Assembly (NCBI GenBank): GCA_965237405.1
Contig: OZ250139.1
Location: forward strand, 1,240,001 to 1,304,000
Source of the DNA: CAUZIB01 sp963663925
GTDB lineage: Bacteria > Acidobacteriota > Vicinamibacteria > Vicinamibacterales > UBA8438
Direction: 5' to 3'
Length of the DNA: 64,000 nt
The translations under genes and the position numbers were made by a program. Below are positions 43,339 to 54,094 of the stretch, piece after piece (positions within the stretch are counted from its first letter, which is position 1; each line of letters opens with the position of its first letter). The notes below the pieces were generated by a model. That model saw nothing but the letters and a program-made list of their open reading frames with translations. It was not told the origin of the DNA and did no database searches.

Positions 43339-44451
43339 CTATTCCCTCTGGTTCACGATTTCAAACTGGTCGATCTGGTGGCCATCCACTGTGAGGAACT
43401 CCCCACGAGCCAAGTAGGGGTTACCTTCTACATAGAAGGTGATGAAGAGGGCTCCGTCGCCGTACTCCTCTACTGTCCGAACGAATTGCTTGCTCTCCGT
43501 GTCTTCCTCGTCCAGCCTGGAACAGTTCTTCTCCATTACGTCACCATTCCTAAGCCAGTAGTTCCGAGTGAAAACCGACGCCCACCAGGTGTCGTCCTCA
43601 TGTAACTCGCACTCGTAATCCCTTCCGCTCTTGCCCCCTAGACCACTCACAAGGACGAAGGTCTTCCCTCTCCCTATTTCCATTCGATCCGCATCCCCTG
43701 TTGCACCGTGCCCACCGGCTTCGTTACCCAGGTCCGTCAAGGTGTAACTGCGCGAATAGGAGTGTTCGTGACCGGTGACGATGATGGACCCGCCCAGCTG
43801 AGACTCTTGATACACTTCCCATCCCGATTCATCGGGCTTACCCCCCGCCTGCATGTCGTTCTGGTTCTTGTGCCACGAGGAGATCCTCCAAAGGTAATCC
43901 TGGTTTTCGTTCAGGGCACGAGCCATAAACTCCTGGTGATTTTCCCCCTTGGTACCTGCGCCCGACAGAACAACGAAGAGCCCCTGGTAGCTGCAGGAAG
44001 AATTTACCCCAAGCTCACCTTGGCACTCCAGGCCGTGCGTCTGCTCAGTGCGTTCGCGCAGTATCCGGCTGTAACCCTTGGGCTCCACCTGGTCCCAGTA
44101 TTTCAGGTCATGATTTCCGACCGAGTAGAGGTAGGGGAAGAAGCCTTCGACGGAGGAATCCAATATTCGTTCTACGCCTGAGTGCCACTTCACCGCGCTC
44201 TCAGGATTTTCTTCGTCGTAGCCAAGATCGCCCTGATGCAGGACGAGTTGAGCGCCCTGTTCGCTGATCAATTCCAGAACCGCGTCAGCTCTGGGACCGT
44301 AGCCTGAATCACCGATAATGGCTACCTTGAAATCGGGTGGGGGAATGATGACCCCCTGAGCCCGTTGGTATGAGACCTGCCACATGAGGCTCACGACAAC
44401 CCCGAGTCCGGCAATTCGAAGTGTCTTGGAAATATATGACGAACGTCGCAT
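43339..44451 (-). CDS. Exported metallophosphoesterase (purple acid phosphatase-like)
   Basis: A 370-residue calcineurin-like phosphoesterase with a signal-anchor (LRIAGLGVVVSLMWQVS). The metal motifs appear in order: VAIIGDSGYGP (GDxG), LHQGDLGYDEENP (GDxxY), YSVGNHDLKYW (GNHD) and VTGHEHSYSRSYT (GHxHxYxR). It probably removes phosphate or acts on extracellular phosphoesters. GGAGG 7 bases before ATG 44451 fixes the start; the longer frame is rejected. Base composition is lower in GC than the core genes. Confidence 0.92.
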   Translation of the reverse strand: MRRSSYISKTLRIAGLGVVVSLMWQVSYQRAQGVIIPPPDFKVAIIGDSGYGPRADAVLELISEQGAQLVLHQGDLGYDEENPESAVKWHSGVERILDSSVEGFFPYLYSVGNHDLKYWDQVEPKGYSRILRERTEQTHGLECQGELGVNSSCSYQGLFVVLSGAGTKGENHQEFMARALNENQDYLWRISSWHKNQNDMQAGGKPDESGWEVYQESQLGGSIIVTGHEHSYSRSYTLTDLGNEAGGHGATGDADRMEIGRGKTFVLVSGLGGKSGRDYECELHEDDTWWASVFTRNYWLRNGDVMEKNCSRLDEEDTESKQFVRTVEEYGDGALFITFYVEGNPYLARGEFLTVDGHQIDQFEIVNQRE

Positions 44452-44657
44452 CTTTAAACCTCCCGGCTTAGGCGCCGCGGCGAGCATTTTTCCTCAGCAC
44501 GCAAGAATTGGGCTCGACGGTGACTCTCATTACCCTACCCTAGACGAGTCCCTTATGGTGGTTATCCAGCGACAATCAGTCGGAGGCCTTCCATCCGCTC
44601 GGTGTCAGCCTCGATCACGTGCCTCCGAAGACGGTGTCAAGCTAATCTCCATTTCAT

Positions 44658-44675
44658 CCACCCGTTGAACCGCCC
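44658..44675 (-). repeat. Short dispersed repeat, reverse copy
   Basis: The minus strand reads GGCGGTTCAACGGGTGGA. It shares the GGCGGTTCAACGGG core of the repeats at 22151, 23075 and 63813. It lies in the gap before the nuclease gene. Confidence 0.4.
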
Positions 44676-44794
44676 TCCGCTCTTCGCTAGGCTAGGGTTC
44701 TCGCCGGTTGAGGTCGTGTCCCAAAGAGACTGTCACTAATTGCCGCGCACGTCTTCTTGCTATCACTATTACCCTATGCATGAGACGGTTACCC

Positions 44795-45550
44795 ATGTCC
44801 CAGTACTACACCGGTAAGCGCACGAAGAATCTCTTTCGCCCAGGAGCGACAATACCCTTTAAACTGTCGCGCTCGAAACTCGATCTCTTCGTCAACTGTC
44901 CGCGTTGTTTCTACATCGATCGGCGCTTAGGCGTGGGTCAACCACCAGGCTTTCCCTTCAATATCAATGTCGCTATCGATCACCTGCTAAAGAAGGAATT
45001 CGATGAATATCGCCAGTCCGGGCAGCCACATCCACTGATGCGCGACGCTGGAATTGATGCGATTCCATGTCGGAATAAAAAGCTAGATCAGTGGCGGACA
45101 AACTTTACGGGCGTGCAGGTTCATCACGAGAAGACTAATCTATTGATTACCGGAGCCATTGACGACCTCTGGGTCACACCCAAGCATCAGTATGTCGTGG
45201 TGGACTACAAGGCGACGAGCAAGGACCAACGCGTGACAATTGATGCACCGTGGCAGGACGCCTACAAACGGCAGATGGAGATTTACCAGTGGCTTCTTCG
45301 TGGAAATGGTCTCACCGTGTCAGATACGACCTATTTCGTATACTGCAACGGACGGCGTAGCGAACCTCGCTTTGACAATCATTTAGATTTCGATATCTCG
45401 ATTATTCCCTACGTTGGCAACGATGACTGGGTCGAGGGCACCATCCTAGACGCGCACACGTGCCTTACAAGCAACAAGATCCCACCCCTGACATCGGATT
45501 GTGACTATTGCACGTATTACGCAGCCGTGACGGATGTTGCTCAGACGTGA
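44795..45550 (+). CDS. PD-(D/E)XK nuclease of the RecB/Cas4 type
   Basis: A 251-residue protein. The N-terminal CPRC pair (FVNCPRCFYIDRRLG) and C-terminal CDYCTYY supply four Cys, as in the iron-sulfur cluster of AddB and Cas4 nucleases. The core shows GAIDDLWVTP (Asp), VVVDYKATSKD (D-x-K of the PD-(D/E)XK site) and the motif RQMEIYQWLLRGNG (QxxxY). No helicase or CRISPR genes lie nearby, so it is an isolated nuclease-like protein. ATG 44780 (MRRLPMSQ) is an alternative start. Confidence 0.85.
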   Translation: MSQYYTGKRTKNLFRPGATIPFKLSRSKLDLFVNCPRCFYIDRRLGVGQPPGFPFNINVAIDHLLKKEFDEYRQSGQPHPLMRDAGIDAIPCRNKKLDQWRTNFTGVQVHHEKTNLLITGAIDDLWVTPKHQYVVVDYKATSKDQRVTIDAPWQDAYKRQMEIYQWLLRGNGLTVSDTTYFVYCNGRRSEPRFDNHLDFDISIIPYVGNDDWVEGTILDAHTCLTSNKIPPLTSDCDYCTYYAAVTDVAQT

Positions 45551-45583
45551 TGCTCGCATCGAAAAAGAGTTAAGGAGGTTGAG

Positions 45584-46675
45584 ATGATAAACCGATGTCT
45601 TGTGGTGTCATGGACTATGGTCGGATTCATACTTTCCATAGCCGTGGCAAACGCCGAGCAGGAACTTTCGAGCTCGTCAGGAGCATCGACCGAGCTGGGT
45701 GGCCGGCTTGACAAGGCCGATCCAGAGGAGGCACCGCGCACCGCGTGGGGCCACCCCGATCTCAATGGCGTGTGGAACAACTCAACCACGACGCCTCTCG
45801 AACGGTTGACGGACACCGAGCGTGAGAGCGGGAGACTAGCCCGGGAGCCTGTACGGCGCGCCACGGCCGGCACCAGTGCAACATGGATCGAGCAGGCCGG
45901 CGGGCTCAAACGCGAAGCGTTGATTATCGACCCGCCAGATGGTCGAATCCCAGCGCTTCACCCCGAGGCGATACAAAGACTGGTCGACCGCGAAAACGCG
46001 CGTCAAGGCCGAGGAGAAGGCGATTCTTGGCTCGACCGAAACAGCTGGGAACGATGTATCTCCCGCACGCTGCCGATCGCGATGATTCCAAACCTCTACA
46101 ACGCGAATTACCAGATCTTTCAGACGGACGACTACGTCGCGATCGTCATGGAGATGATCCACGAAACACGCATCATTCCGTTAAAAAGAGGCCCGCACGT
46201 CTCTGATGAGGTCCGCCAGTGGCTAGGCGACAGCCGGGGCCGATGGGAGGGTAATACATTGGTGGTCGAGACGACACGATTCCACAATCGCCTCGACGGC
46301 GGCGACCATCTGCCCTCGCACATCATCCAGACAACACACCGGGGACCCGGGGGAACCCTTCGCCTAGTAGAACGTTTCGAGTTGATCGATGCGAACCGGA
46401 TCGACTATGAGTTTACCGTTGACGATCCGAAAATATTTACGCGACCCTACACCGTGGCAATCCCGATGACTCGGCGTGACACGAGTAATCCACTCAATCA
46501 CCTCTTCGAATACGCGTGTCATGAGGGCAACCGCAGCATGCTTAATCTGCTAAAGGGCGCCCGAGCTGACGAGCAACTAGCCCTGGATGCTTCCGCACTC
46601 GTCTCACGGCAACGAATCGACGCCGGTCACCCCGGCCTCAGGGAGCCCGCCGTACCGATTGTGCCCCAGCCCTGA
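45584..46675 (+). CDS. Secreted 'DLQGVW' family protein, paralog C
   Basis: A 363-residue exported protein with signal peptide (WTMVGFILSIAVANA) and the strongest ribosome site of the family (AAGGAGG, 6 bases away). Blocks: AWGHPDLNGVWNNSTTTPLE, LIIDPPDGRIPALHPEA, WERCISRTLPIAMIPNLYNA, YQIFQTDDYVAIVMEMIHET, GRWEGNTLVVETTRF, LRLVERFELID, FTRPYTVAIPM and FEYACHEGNRSMLNLLKGAR. The C-terminal tail is longer than in the others. It converges with paralog D; function unknown. Confidence 0.87.
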   Translation: MINRCLVVSWTMVGFILSIAVANAEQELSSSSGASTELGGRLDKADPEEAPRTAWGHPDLNGVWNNSTTTPLERLTDTERESGRLAREPVRRATAGTSATWIEQAGGLKREALIIDPPDGRIPALHPEAIQRLVDRENARQGRGEGDSWLDRNSWERCISRTLPIAMIPNLYNANYQIFQTDDYVAIVMEMIHETRIIPLKRGPHVSDEVRQWLGDSRGRWEGNTLVVETTRFHNRLDGGDHLPSHIIQTTHRGPGGTLRLVERFELIDANRIDYEFTVDDPKIFTRPYTVAIPMTRRDTSNPLNHLFEYACHEGNRSMLNLLKGARADEQLALDASALVSRQRIDAGHPGLREPAVPIVPQP

Positions 46676-46709
46676 CTCCTCCGGGCTGGTCGTGGGACAG
46701 GACCAGGCC

Positions 46710-47747
46710 CTATTCACTCTTTCCCAGTTCCTCCGCCCGCGCCGACCGCAGCACAAGTTCGGCCGCATAATTGCCCTCGTGGCACGCATACTCATACATG
46801 ACGCCGGTTCCGGGAGTCGGTCGCATAAGAATGCGCGCGGTCCACGGCTGCGTCCAAGTGGACGGATCATCCAGCGTGTACTCGTATTGCAACGTCTCGG
46901 GACCCACTCGGTTAAACCGCTCGGCGACGCGGACATCCAACGTCGATCCGCCGACCCCACGCGAAAGATTAGTGGTCTCGACCATCAGCGTGTCCCCTTC
47001 CCAATACCCACGTGAGCTGCCCATCGCGCTCCGTGGGACAAACTGGCTTGGCGCTACTTCACTAATCGGTATCAAGCGAGTGTCGTGATACATCTCCTGC
47101 TGAATGCCAACGTAGTCAACCGCCTGGAAGATGTGATAGTTGCTGTTATAGCCACGACTATCCAATAACACCCCTCCACCACGACAGCGGACTCCTGGGT
47201 CCAGTCGACCCAGCTCTTCGTCGACCGTCTGGGGTATTGTTCGCGTCGCCGCGTCCCGCGCAGCCCTCCGACGTTTCGCTCGCTCCTCCGCCTCGGGCGT
47301 TCGCGACGGCAAGCGGCCATTCGGAGGATCGACAATCAGCGACGTGCGGTTGTCGAACCAGCGGCCGGACATCCACTGCTGGTCGTAGCTCCAGAACGGC
47401 GCCCTGACCCGAACCTGCTGGTCCTCGGCAGGCTCCTCCAGAGAGGCCAGCGCCCGCAGAAAGACAGTATCGCCAAACACCGCGTCGCCCCCGCCATTGA
47501 GGGATTCAGTTGCGTGCGCCTGCAACGCCGCCACCTCGTCGTCGGAGAGCGTTACCCTTGCGGCCAACGCTTCCGGCCGTTGCAGCGGTGTTGCCGAGTC
47601 ACTAGACCAAGTACCTTGCAGATCGGGCCGACCATCCGACGTACGCGGAACCGTCCACCCGTCTGGAGCCTGTCCAGCCACGACTACAGGCATCGTCGCC
47701 ATGGCCACCAGCGCCGCTACGAACGCCACAATACATTGCCTGTCCAT
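46710..47747 (-). CDS. Secreted 'DLQGVW' family protein, paralog D
   Basis: A 345-residue exported protein (signal IVAFVAALVAMATMPVVVAG). Blocks: TSDGRPDLQGTWSSDSATPL, LIVDPPNGRLPSRTPEAEE, YNSNYHIFQAVDYVGIQQEM, YHDTRLIPISE, GYWEGDTLMVETTNL, VAERFNRVG, WTQPWTARILM and YEYACHEGNYAAELVLRSAR. It is one of the more divergent members (WERC replaced by LDPGVRCRGG). GGAGGG precedes the ATG. It converges with paralog C. Confidence 0.86.
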   Translation of the reverse strand: MDRQCIVAFVAALVAMATMPVVVAGQAPDGWTVPRTSDGRPDLQGTWSSDSATPLQRPEALAARVTLSDDEVAALQAHATESLNGGGDAVFGDTVFLRALASLEEPAEDQQVRVRAPFWSYDQQWMSGRWFDNRTSLIVDPPNGRLPSRTPEAEERAKRRRAARDAATRTIPQTVDEELGRLDPGVRCRGGGVLLDSRGYNSNYHIFQAVDYVGIQQEMYHDTRLIPISEVAPSQFVPRSAMGSSRGYWEGDTLMVETTNLSRGVGGSTLDVRVAERFNRVGPETLQYEYTLDDPSTWTQPWTARILMRPTPGTGVMYEYACHEGNYAAELVLRSARAEELGKSE

Positions 47748-48202
47748 CTACTACCCTCCGATGTAAAAGCACGGATTGACCGTACCGAGAAAAATAGAAC
47801 ATTGGTATTTAATACGATTGTGTCATTACAGGAAAAGTAATCATGTTGAACATTCGAGTGTTGGCCGTGCCGTCGTTGTCTCGACTATGAGATTCGGATG
47901 GGTATCAGCACAGCGACGAGGTGGGGAATCCGGCGCGCTGACCGGTCAGGACTATCGGGAAATAACGACTCTACGCTCGGTATAGCCAGGGAAACAATCC
48001 CCAGGACAGAGAATTCTTCCTGGCAGGCAACGTGATCGAAACCGGTGACCCCGTTCGCGATATTGTAAGGGTATCGCGTGCCGCGCGGTTCGGCATTGGA
48101 GTCAACAAAAGATAGGGATACTCCCAATCGAGCGTCCAAGAAAGTCTGACGGTGCGATTCACGCGCAGTGAACTCAGCTAGAAATCCTTCCGGTACTCTA
48201 TT
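47748..48202. other. 455-base gap between paralogs D and E
   Basis: Separates two minus-strand family genes. Small frames here carry no ribosome site, signal or family motif. It presumably contains the promoter of paralog D; no repeat or hairpin stood out. Confidence 0.35.
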
Positions 48203-49195
48203 TCACGGCAACTGCGAACGCCCACGTGCCTTCTCCTCTTTGCGCGCAGTCCCCAAGCCGTTAACCATTGAATAGTTACCTTCGTGGCAGGCATATTCGT
48301 AGATTGCCCCTTCGCTCTGTCGCATCGGCACGGCCGCGGTAAACGTCCGTGTGAAGGTTAAAGGGTCGTCGATAGTAAATTCGTAGCGGAGGGTGTTGTC
48401 GCCCGTGCGGGTAAACCGCTCGATCAGGTGCAGCGTCTTTCCCGATCCATACGCCTCGCGGAGATTCGCGTCAAAGCTTCCCGTCTTATCACTGAAGTTG
48501 GTGCTGTCAACGACCAGCGTATCGCCCTCCCAGTGACCACGCGCATCCCCCAGCCATTGCCGAATGTTTGGTGAGAGATGCGGCCGTTCGTCCAGAGGGA
48601 CGATGCGGACGTCGTGCACCATCTCCATCAAGATCGCCACATAGCCGGGTGTCTGGAATAGCTGAATGTTGTTGTTGTACCCGCTTGGCACGACCGGCGG
48701 CCCCGTGCTGAACCCGACCAGGCAGCGCTCGGCGAGGCCCAGGTCTTCGGGTCCTTCCCTAGCTGAATCCGACACTTGCCGGTCCCGAACCGGGTGTTGC
48801 CCGTGCCGAGTCGCATGCCAATCCTCCGCGGCCGTTGTCAGTAGAGGAATCCTCCCATCGGGCGGGTCCAGGATCAGCGACGTTCTGTGGTCATCGGTGA
48901 GCGCCGTTCCCAGGTCCAGCCACCATTGGGCATGAGTAGTCCCCGGCGTCAGCGGTCGCCTCCCCCGTCGTTCAAGCGCCTGCCGCTCGTAAACGGCTGC
49001 CTCTTTATCCGACAGGACCTCCTTCTCGGCGAATTCGGCAGAGCGCTCCAATGGGGTCATCGTTCGATAGTCCCATACGCCGCGAAGGTCGGGGGCTCCC
49101 CACGTTGTCCGAGGGACGCCCGTCTCGGCTCTCGGCTGGACAAGGACCAATGCTGGGAGGACGCAAATTGAGAGGGTGACGATGACACGGGCCAT
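48203..49195 (-). CDS. Secreted 'DLQGVW' family protein, paralog E
   Basis: A 330-residue exported protein (signal IVTLSICVLPALVLVQPRA). It is closest in pattern to paralog A: TWGAPDLRGVWDYRTMTPLE, LILDPPDGRIPLLTTAAED, AERCLVGFSTGPPVVPSGYN, NNIQLFQTPGYVAILMEMVH, GHWEGDTLVVDSTNF, LHLIERFTRTG, FTRTFTAAVPM and YEYACHEGNYSMVNGLGTAR. Both A and E have the C-(M/L)-x-GF-x-GPP block, so these two form a subfamily separate from B, C and D. Confidence 0.87.
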   Translation of the reverse strand: MARVIVTLSICVLPALVLVQPRAETGVPRTTWGAPDLRGVWDYRTMTPLERSAEFAEKEVLSDKEAAVYERQALERRGRRPLTPGTTHAQWWLDLGTALTDDHRTSLILDPPDGRIPLLTTAAEDWHATRHGQHPVRDRQVSDSAREGPEDLGLAERCLVGFSTGPPVVPSGYNNNIQLFQTPGYVAILMEMVHDVRIVPLDERPHLSPNIRQWLGDARGHWEGDTLVVDSTNFSDKTGSFDANLREAYGSGKTLHLIERFTRTGDNTLRYEFTIDDPLTFTRTFTAAVPMRQSEGAIYEYACHEGNYSMVNGLGTARKEEKARGRSQLP

Positions 49196-49447
49196 GGCTC
49201 GACCTTCACTCTCCTACAGTAGCCTGATGCGAACGTTCCGAAACTTTACAATTCCCGACTAGCGTGGACGACCGTGGTCCACGCCGCACGGGCTAAGATC
49301 ACTCACGTGGCGCCGAACGCCGAGGTGAAGACAGCCTGATCGTTCACCGAGACCCCACGGTCTCCTAGACTGCGGTATACGATAGCACTGGTTAGAGGAC
49401 ACTAGTCACCACCGAAATCTAAAACTCCACGAATGAGGATCTGACCC

Positions 49448-51754
<2,307 letters not shown>

Positions 51755-51964
51755 GGCCAAGACACTTCAGCCCTGTCCTTAATCTCTAACATCGAGATCA
51801 CCGGTTCTGATGTCATGCTGTCCAGTGGTTTGCCGTAGGCGTCCACCACATCGCGACCGACAGCCAGGGCACCCTTTCTACAGCTGAGGCGTAAGAAGGA
51901 CACCGGGCGCAAAAGCTGGTGCTGACTGGCAGGGTGCCGCTGCCATGATCCATACTTTACCCGC

Positions 51965-53401
51965 ATGCGCCTGACAAGACCTCTCAGCCTCGTAACCTCC
52001 CTGGCCATTCTCCCCTCGATCTTCGCGGCAGGCACCCAATCGGAACGACTAGAGGACCCGATCCAGGAGACCATTCGGAAGGGCGACTTGGTCGTCGCCG
52101 CCGAGAAGTTCGTACGGGTCCCGCGGACGTCAGACTCGAGCGAGGGAGGCCAAACCAACCTCGCGTACGCCCGCATCCAGTATCTGGTGCCCGTGGGAGA
52201 CGGCTCCGGCCGACTCGCGCTGAACGACCTACGCGGGCCGCTGTACCTAACCGACGAACGCGGGAGAACTCCGACCGTCTTTCTGGACCTTCGCGACCAG
52301 GACGTCGGCTTCGACGACTCGATGTTTCCAAACGAAACCGGTCTCGTCAGCGTTGCCTTCCATCCACAGTTCGGCCGCGAAGGGACGCCCGGGTTCGGCA
52401 AGTTCTACACCGCGTACAGCGCCGGCTCGGACACCGGTATCGCCGACTATCTGGATGACGATGCGGAAAGCCACGAAAGTGTGATTCGCGAGTGGACGGT
52501 GACCGATCCGAGCGCCGACCTCTTCAGCGGCACCTCGCGCGAGGTCTTCCGGATTGGCCAGTTCGCCCCGAACCATAACATCGGCACAATTGCGTTCAAT
52601 CCCCACGCCGAAGCCGGGTCGGCGGACTACGGCATGCTCTACGCGTGCCTGGGCGACGGCGGCGGGGCACACGACCCGCGTGACTACGGCCAATCACTCG
52701 CCGTCCCGCAAGGCGCGATTATCCGCATTGACCCGCTCGGCGGAGACGGCACCAAGGGCTACAGGATTCCACCGGACAATCCGTTCGTCGGCAGCGCCGG
52801 CGTCGCGCCCGAGATCTGGGCCTACGGACTCCGTCATCCCCAGCACTTTTCGTGGGACACGGACAACCAGATGTTCATCGGCGACATCGGCCAGAATCAG
52901 ATCGAGGAGGTCAATCTCGGCATGCCCGGCGCCAACTACGGCTGGCGGCTTCGCGAGGGAACGTTCGCGACCGGCTACGCCGTGGGACGGGGCCCGGGAC
53001 CAGCCTTTCCCCGACCATCGACGGATGACCGCGAGTTCGTCTATCCGGTGGCGCAGTACGACCACGACGAGGGCAACGCCGTCGGCGGAGGGTTCGTCTA
53101 TCGAGGGCGGGCGATTCCCGAGCTACGAAGCAAATACGTCTTCGCCGACTTCCCGCGAGGGCGATTACTCGCCATTGACACGGACGCCCTCGATACCGAA
53201 CAGCCGGTCGAGATCATTGAGATCCGATTGGTGATCGGGGACCGCGAGCAGGATCTAATCGACGTGGCCGGGTTCCCGAACACCTACGCCCCCGGCAACC
53301 GGGTCGACCTCCGCCTGGGGACCGACTCGGCCGACGAGCTCTACCTGCTGACCAAAGGGGACGGCTGGATCCGCAAGCTGGTGCCGACACCGCCACGCTA
53401 G
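51965..53401 (+). CDS. Soluble glucose/sorbosone-type PQQ sugar dehydrogenase
   Basis: A 478-residue exported protein (signal LSLVTSLAILPSIFAAG) of the six-bladed GSDH/Asd family. Blocks include FAPNHNIGTIAFNP (the N-H region that binds PQQ and Ca), ACLGDGGGAHDPRDYGQSLA, GAIIRIDPLGGDG, EIWAYGLRHPQHFSWD (conserved ArgHis), GDIGQNQIEEVN, GANYGWRLREG and VGGGFVYRGRAIPELR. These enzymes oxidise sugar aldoses in the periplasm. The first 100 residues extend beyond the common core. It follows the DUF255 gene by 210 bases on the same strand. Confidence 0.92.
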   Translation: MRLTRPLSLVTSLAILPSIFAAGTQSERLEDPIQETIRKGDLVVAAEKFVRVPRTSDSSEGGQTNLAYARIQYLVPVGDGSGRLALNDLRGPLYLTDERGRTPTVFLDLRDQDVGFDDSMFPNETGLVSVAFHPQFGREGTPGFGKFYTAYSAGSDTGIADYLDDDAESHESVIREWTVTDPSADLFSGTSREVFRIGQFAPNHNIGTIAFNPHAEAGSADYGMLYACLGDGGGAHDPRDYGQSLAVPQGAIIRIDPLGGDGTKGYRIPPDNPFVGSAGVAPEIWAYGLRHPQHFSWDTDNQMFIGDIGQNQIEEVNLGMPGANYGWRLREGTFATGYAVGRGPGPAFPRPSTDDREFVYPVAQYDHDEGNAVGGGFVYRGRAIPELRSKYVFADFPRGRLLAIDTDALDTEQPVEIIEIRLVIGDREQDLIDVAGFPNTYAPGNRVDLRLGTDSADELYLLTKGDGWIRKLVPTPPR

Positions 53402-53527
53402 ACTAACGAGATCCCGGGCGGGTTTCAACGCGTCCGCATCGGTCCACCTGCGTTCCTGTCCTTCGGAAACCAGCGAGTGGTAATCTACGGCCAGATTTAC
53501 GCCGTCATACGGACAACGGAGAAACCT

Positions 53528-54025
53528 ATGCGACGAACAACAACCATCGGTTTCGCGGTGATAGTTGCGGTGGCATGTGCAGTTTCGGCGAGTGGACAAT
53601 CATTTCGGGATGAGGCCCTAGAAGGACTCGACAACCTTAAGGTATCGGTTGAAGACCTAAGAGACATCGACGAGGAAGCAGGGCTGACAACACTGTACCT
53701 AAAGAGGCAAGTTTTGTTGCGTCTGCGTCGGAATGGTATTTCGGCAAGAGAGACTAACCCGTCTATGGCGCGGGCAACCCTATATGTAGACGTGAAGTCC
53801 GTAGAAGCAGGTAATCTCTTGATGGCGAATTTAGACTTGGAACTTCACACCACTGTTACGGTTGAGTCGACTCTGAAAACAGCGTTTAAAGCGACCATTT
53901 GGAATAATGGCAACCTTATTGGCAGTTCTTTTTCCGGGCATCGCAATCACGTGACAGAGGTGCTTCTTGAAATGGTCGACGAATTCTCCAACGATTACCT
54001 CTCTGTGAATCCGAAGAAACCCTAA
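53528..54025 (+). CDS. Secreted protein of unknown function
   Basis: A 165-residue protein with signal peptide (TIGFAVIVAVACAVSASG). The mature part mixes charged helices (DEALEGLDNLKVSVEDLRDI) with beta segments (ATLYVDVKSVEAGNLLMANL, KATIWNNGNLIGS). No family recognised. ATG 53528 has GGAG 6 bases upstream; the longer frame to 53477 is rejected. GC and codon use are lower than the neighbours, perhaps an acquired gene. Confidence 0.75.
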   Translation: MRRTTTIGFAVIVAVACAVSASGQSFRDEALEGLDNLKVSVEDLRDIDEEAGLTTLYLKRQVLLRLRRNGISARETNPSMARATLYVDVKSVEAGNLLMANLDLELHTTVTVESTLKTAFKATIWNNGNLIGSSFSGHRNHVTEVLLEMVDEFSNDYLSVNPKKP

Positions 54026-54094
54026 ACCTCCTCCGCCCCAAACTAAACTGCCGCGCCTTCGCAGACCAGCGTTGGGCTCAGCCCATGAACCGCT

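Noticed and set aside
44795..45550. CRISPR-associated Cas4 with a nearby array
   Set aside because: No direct-repeat array or other cas gene is present anywhere in the window.
47885..48139. 84-residue minus-strand frame between two paralogs
   Set aside because: No start signal and no recognisable motif.
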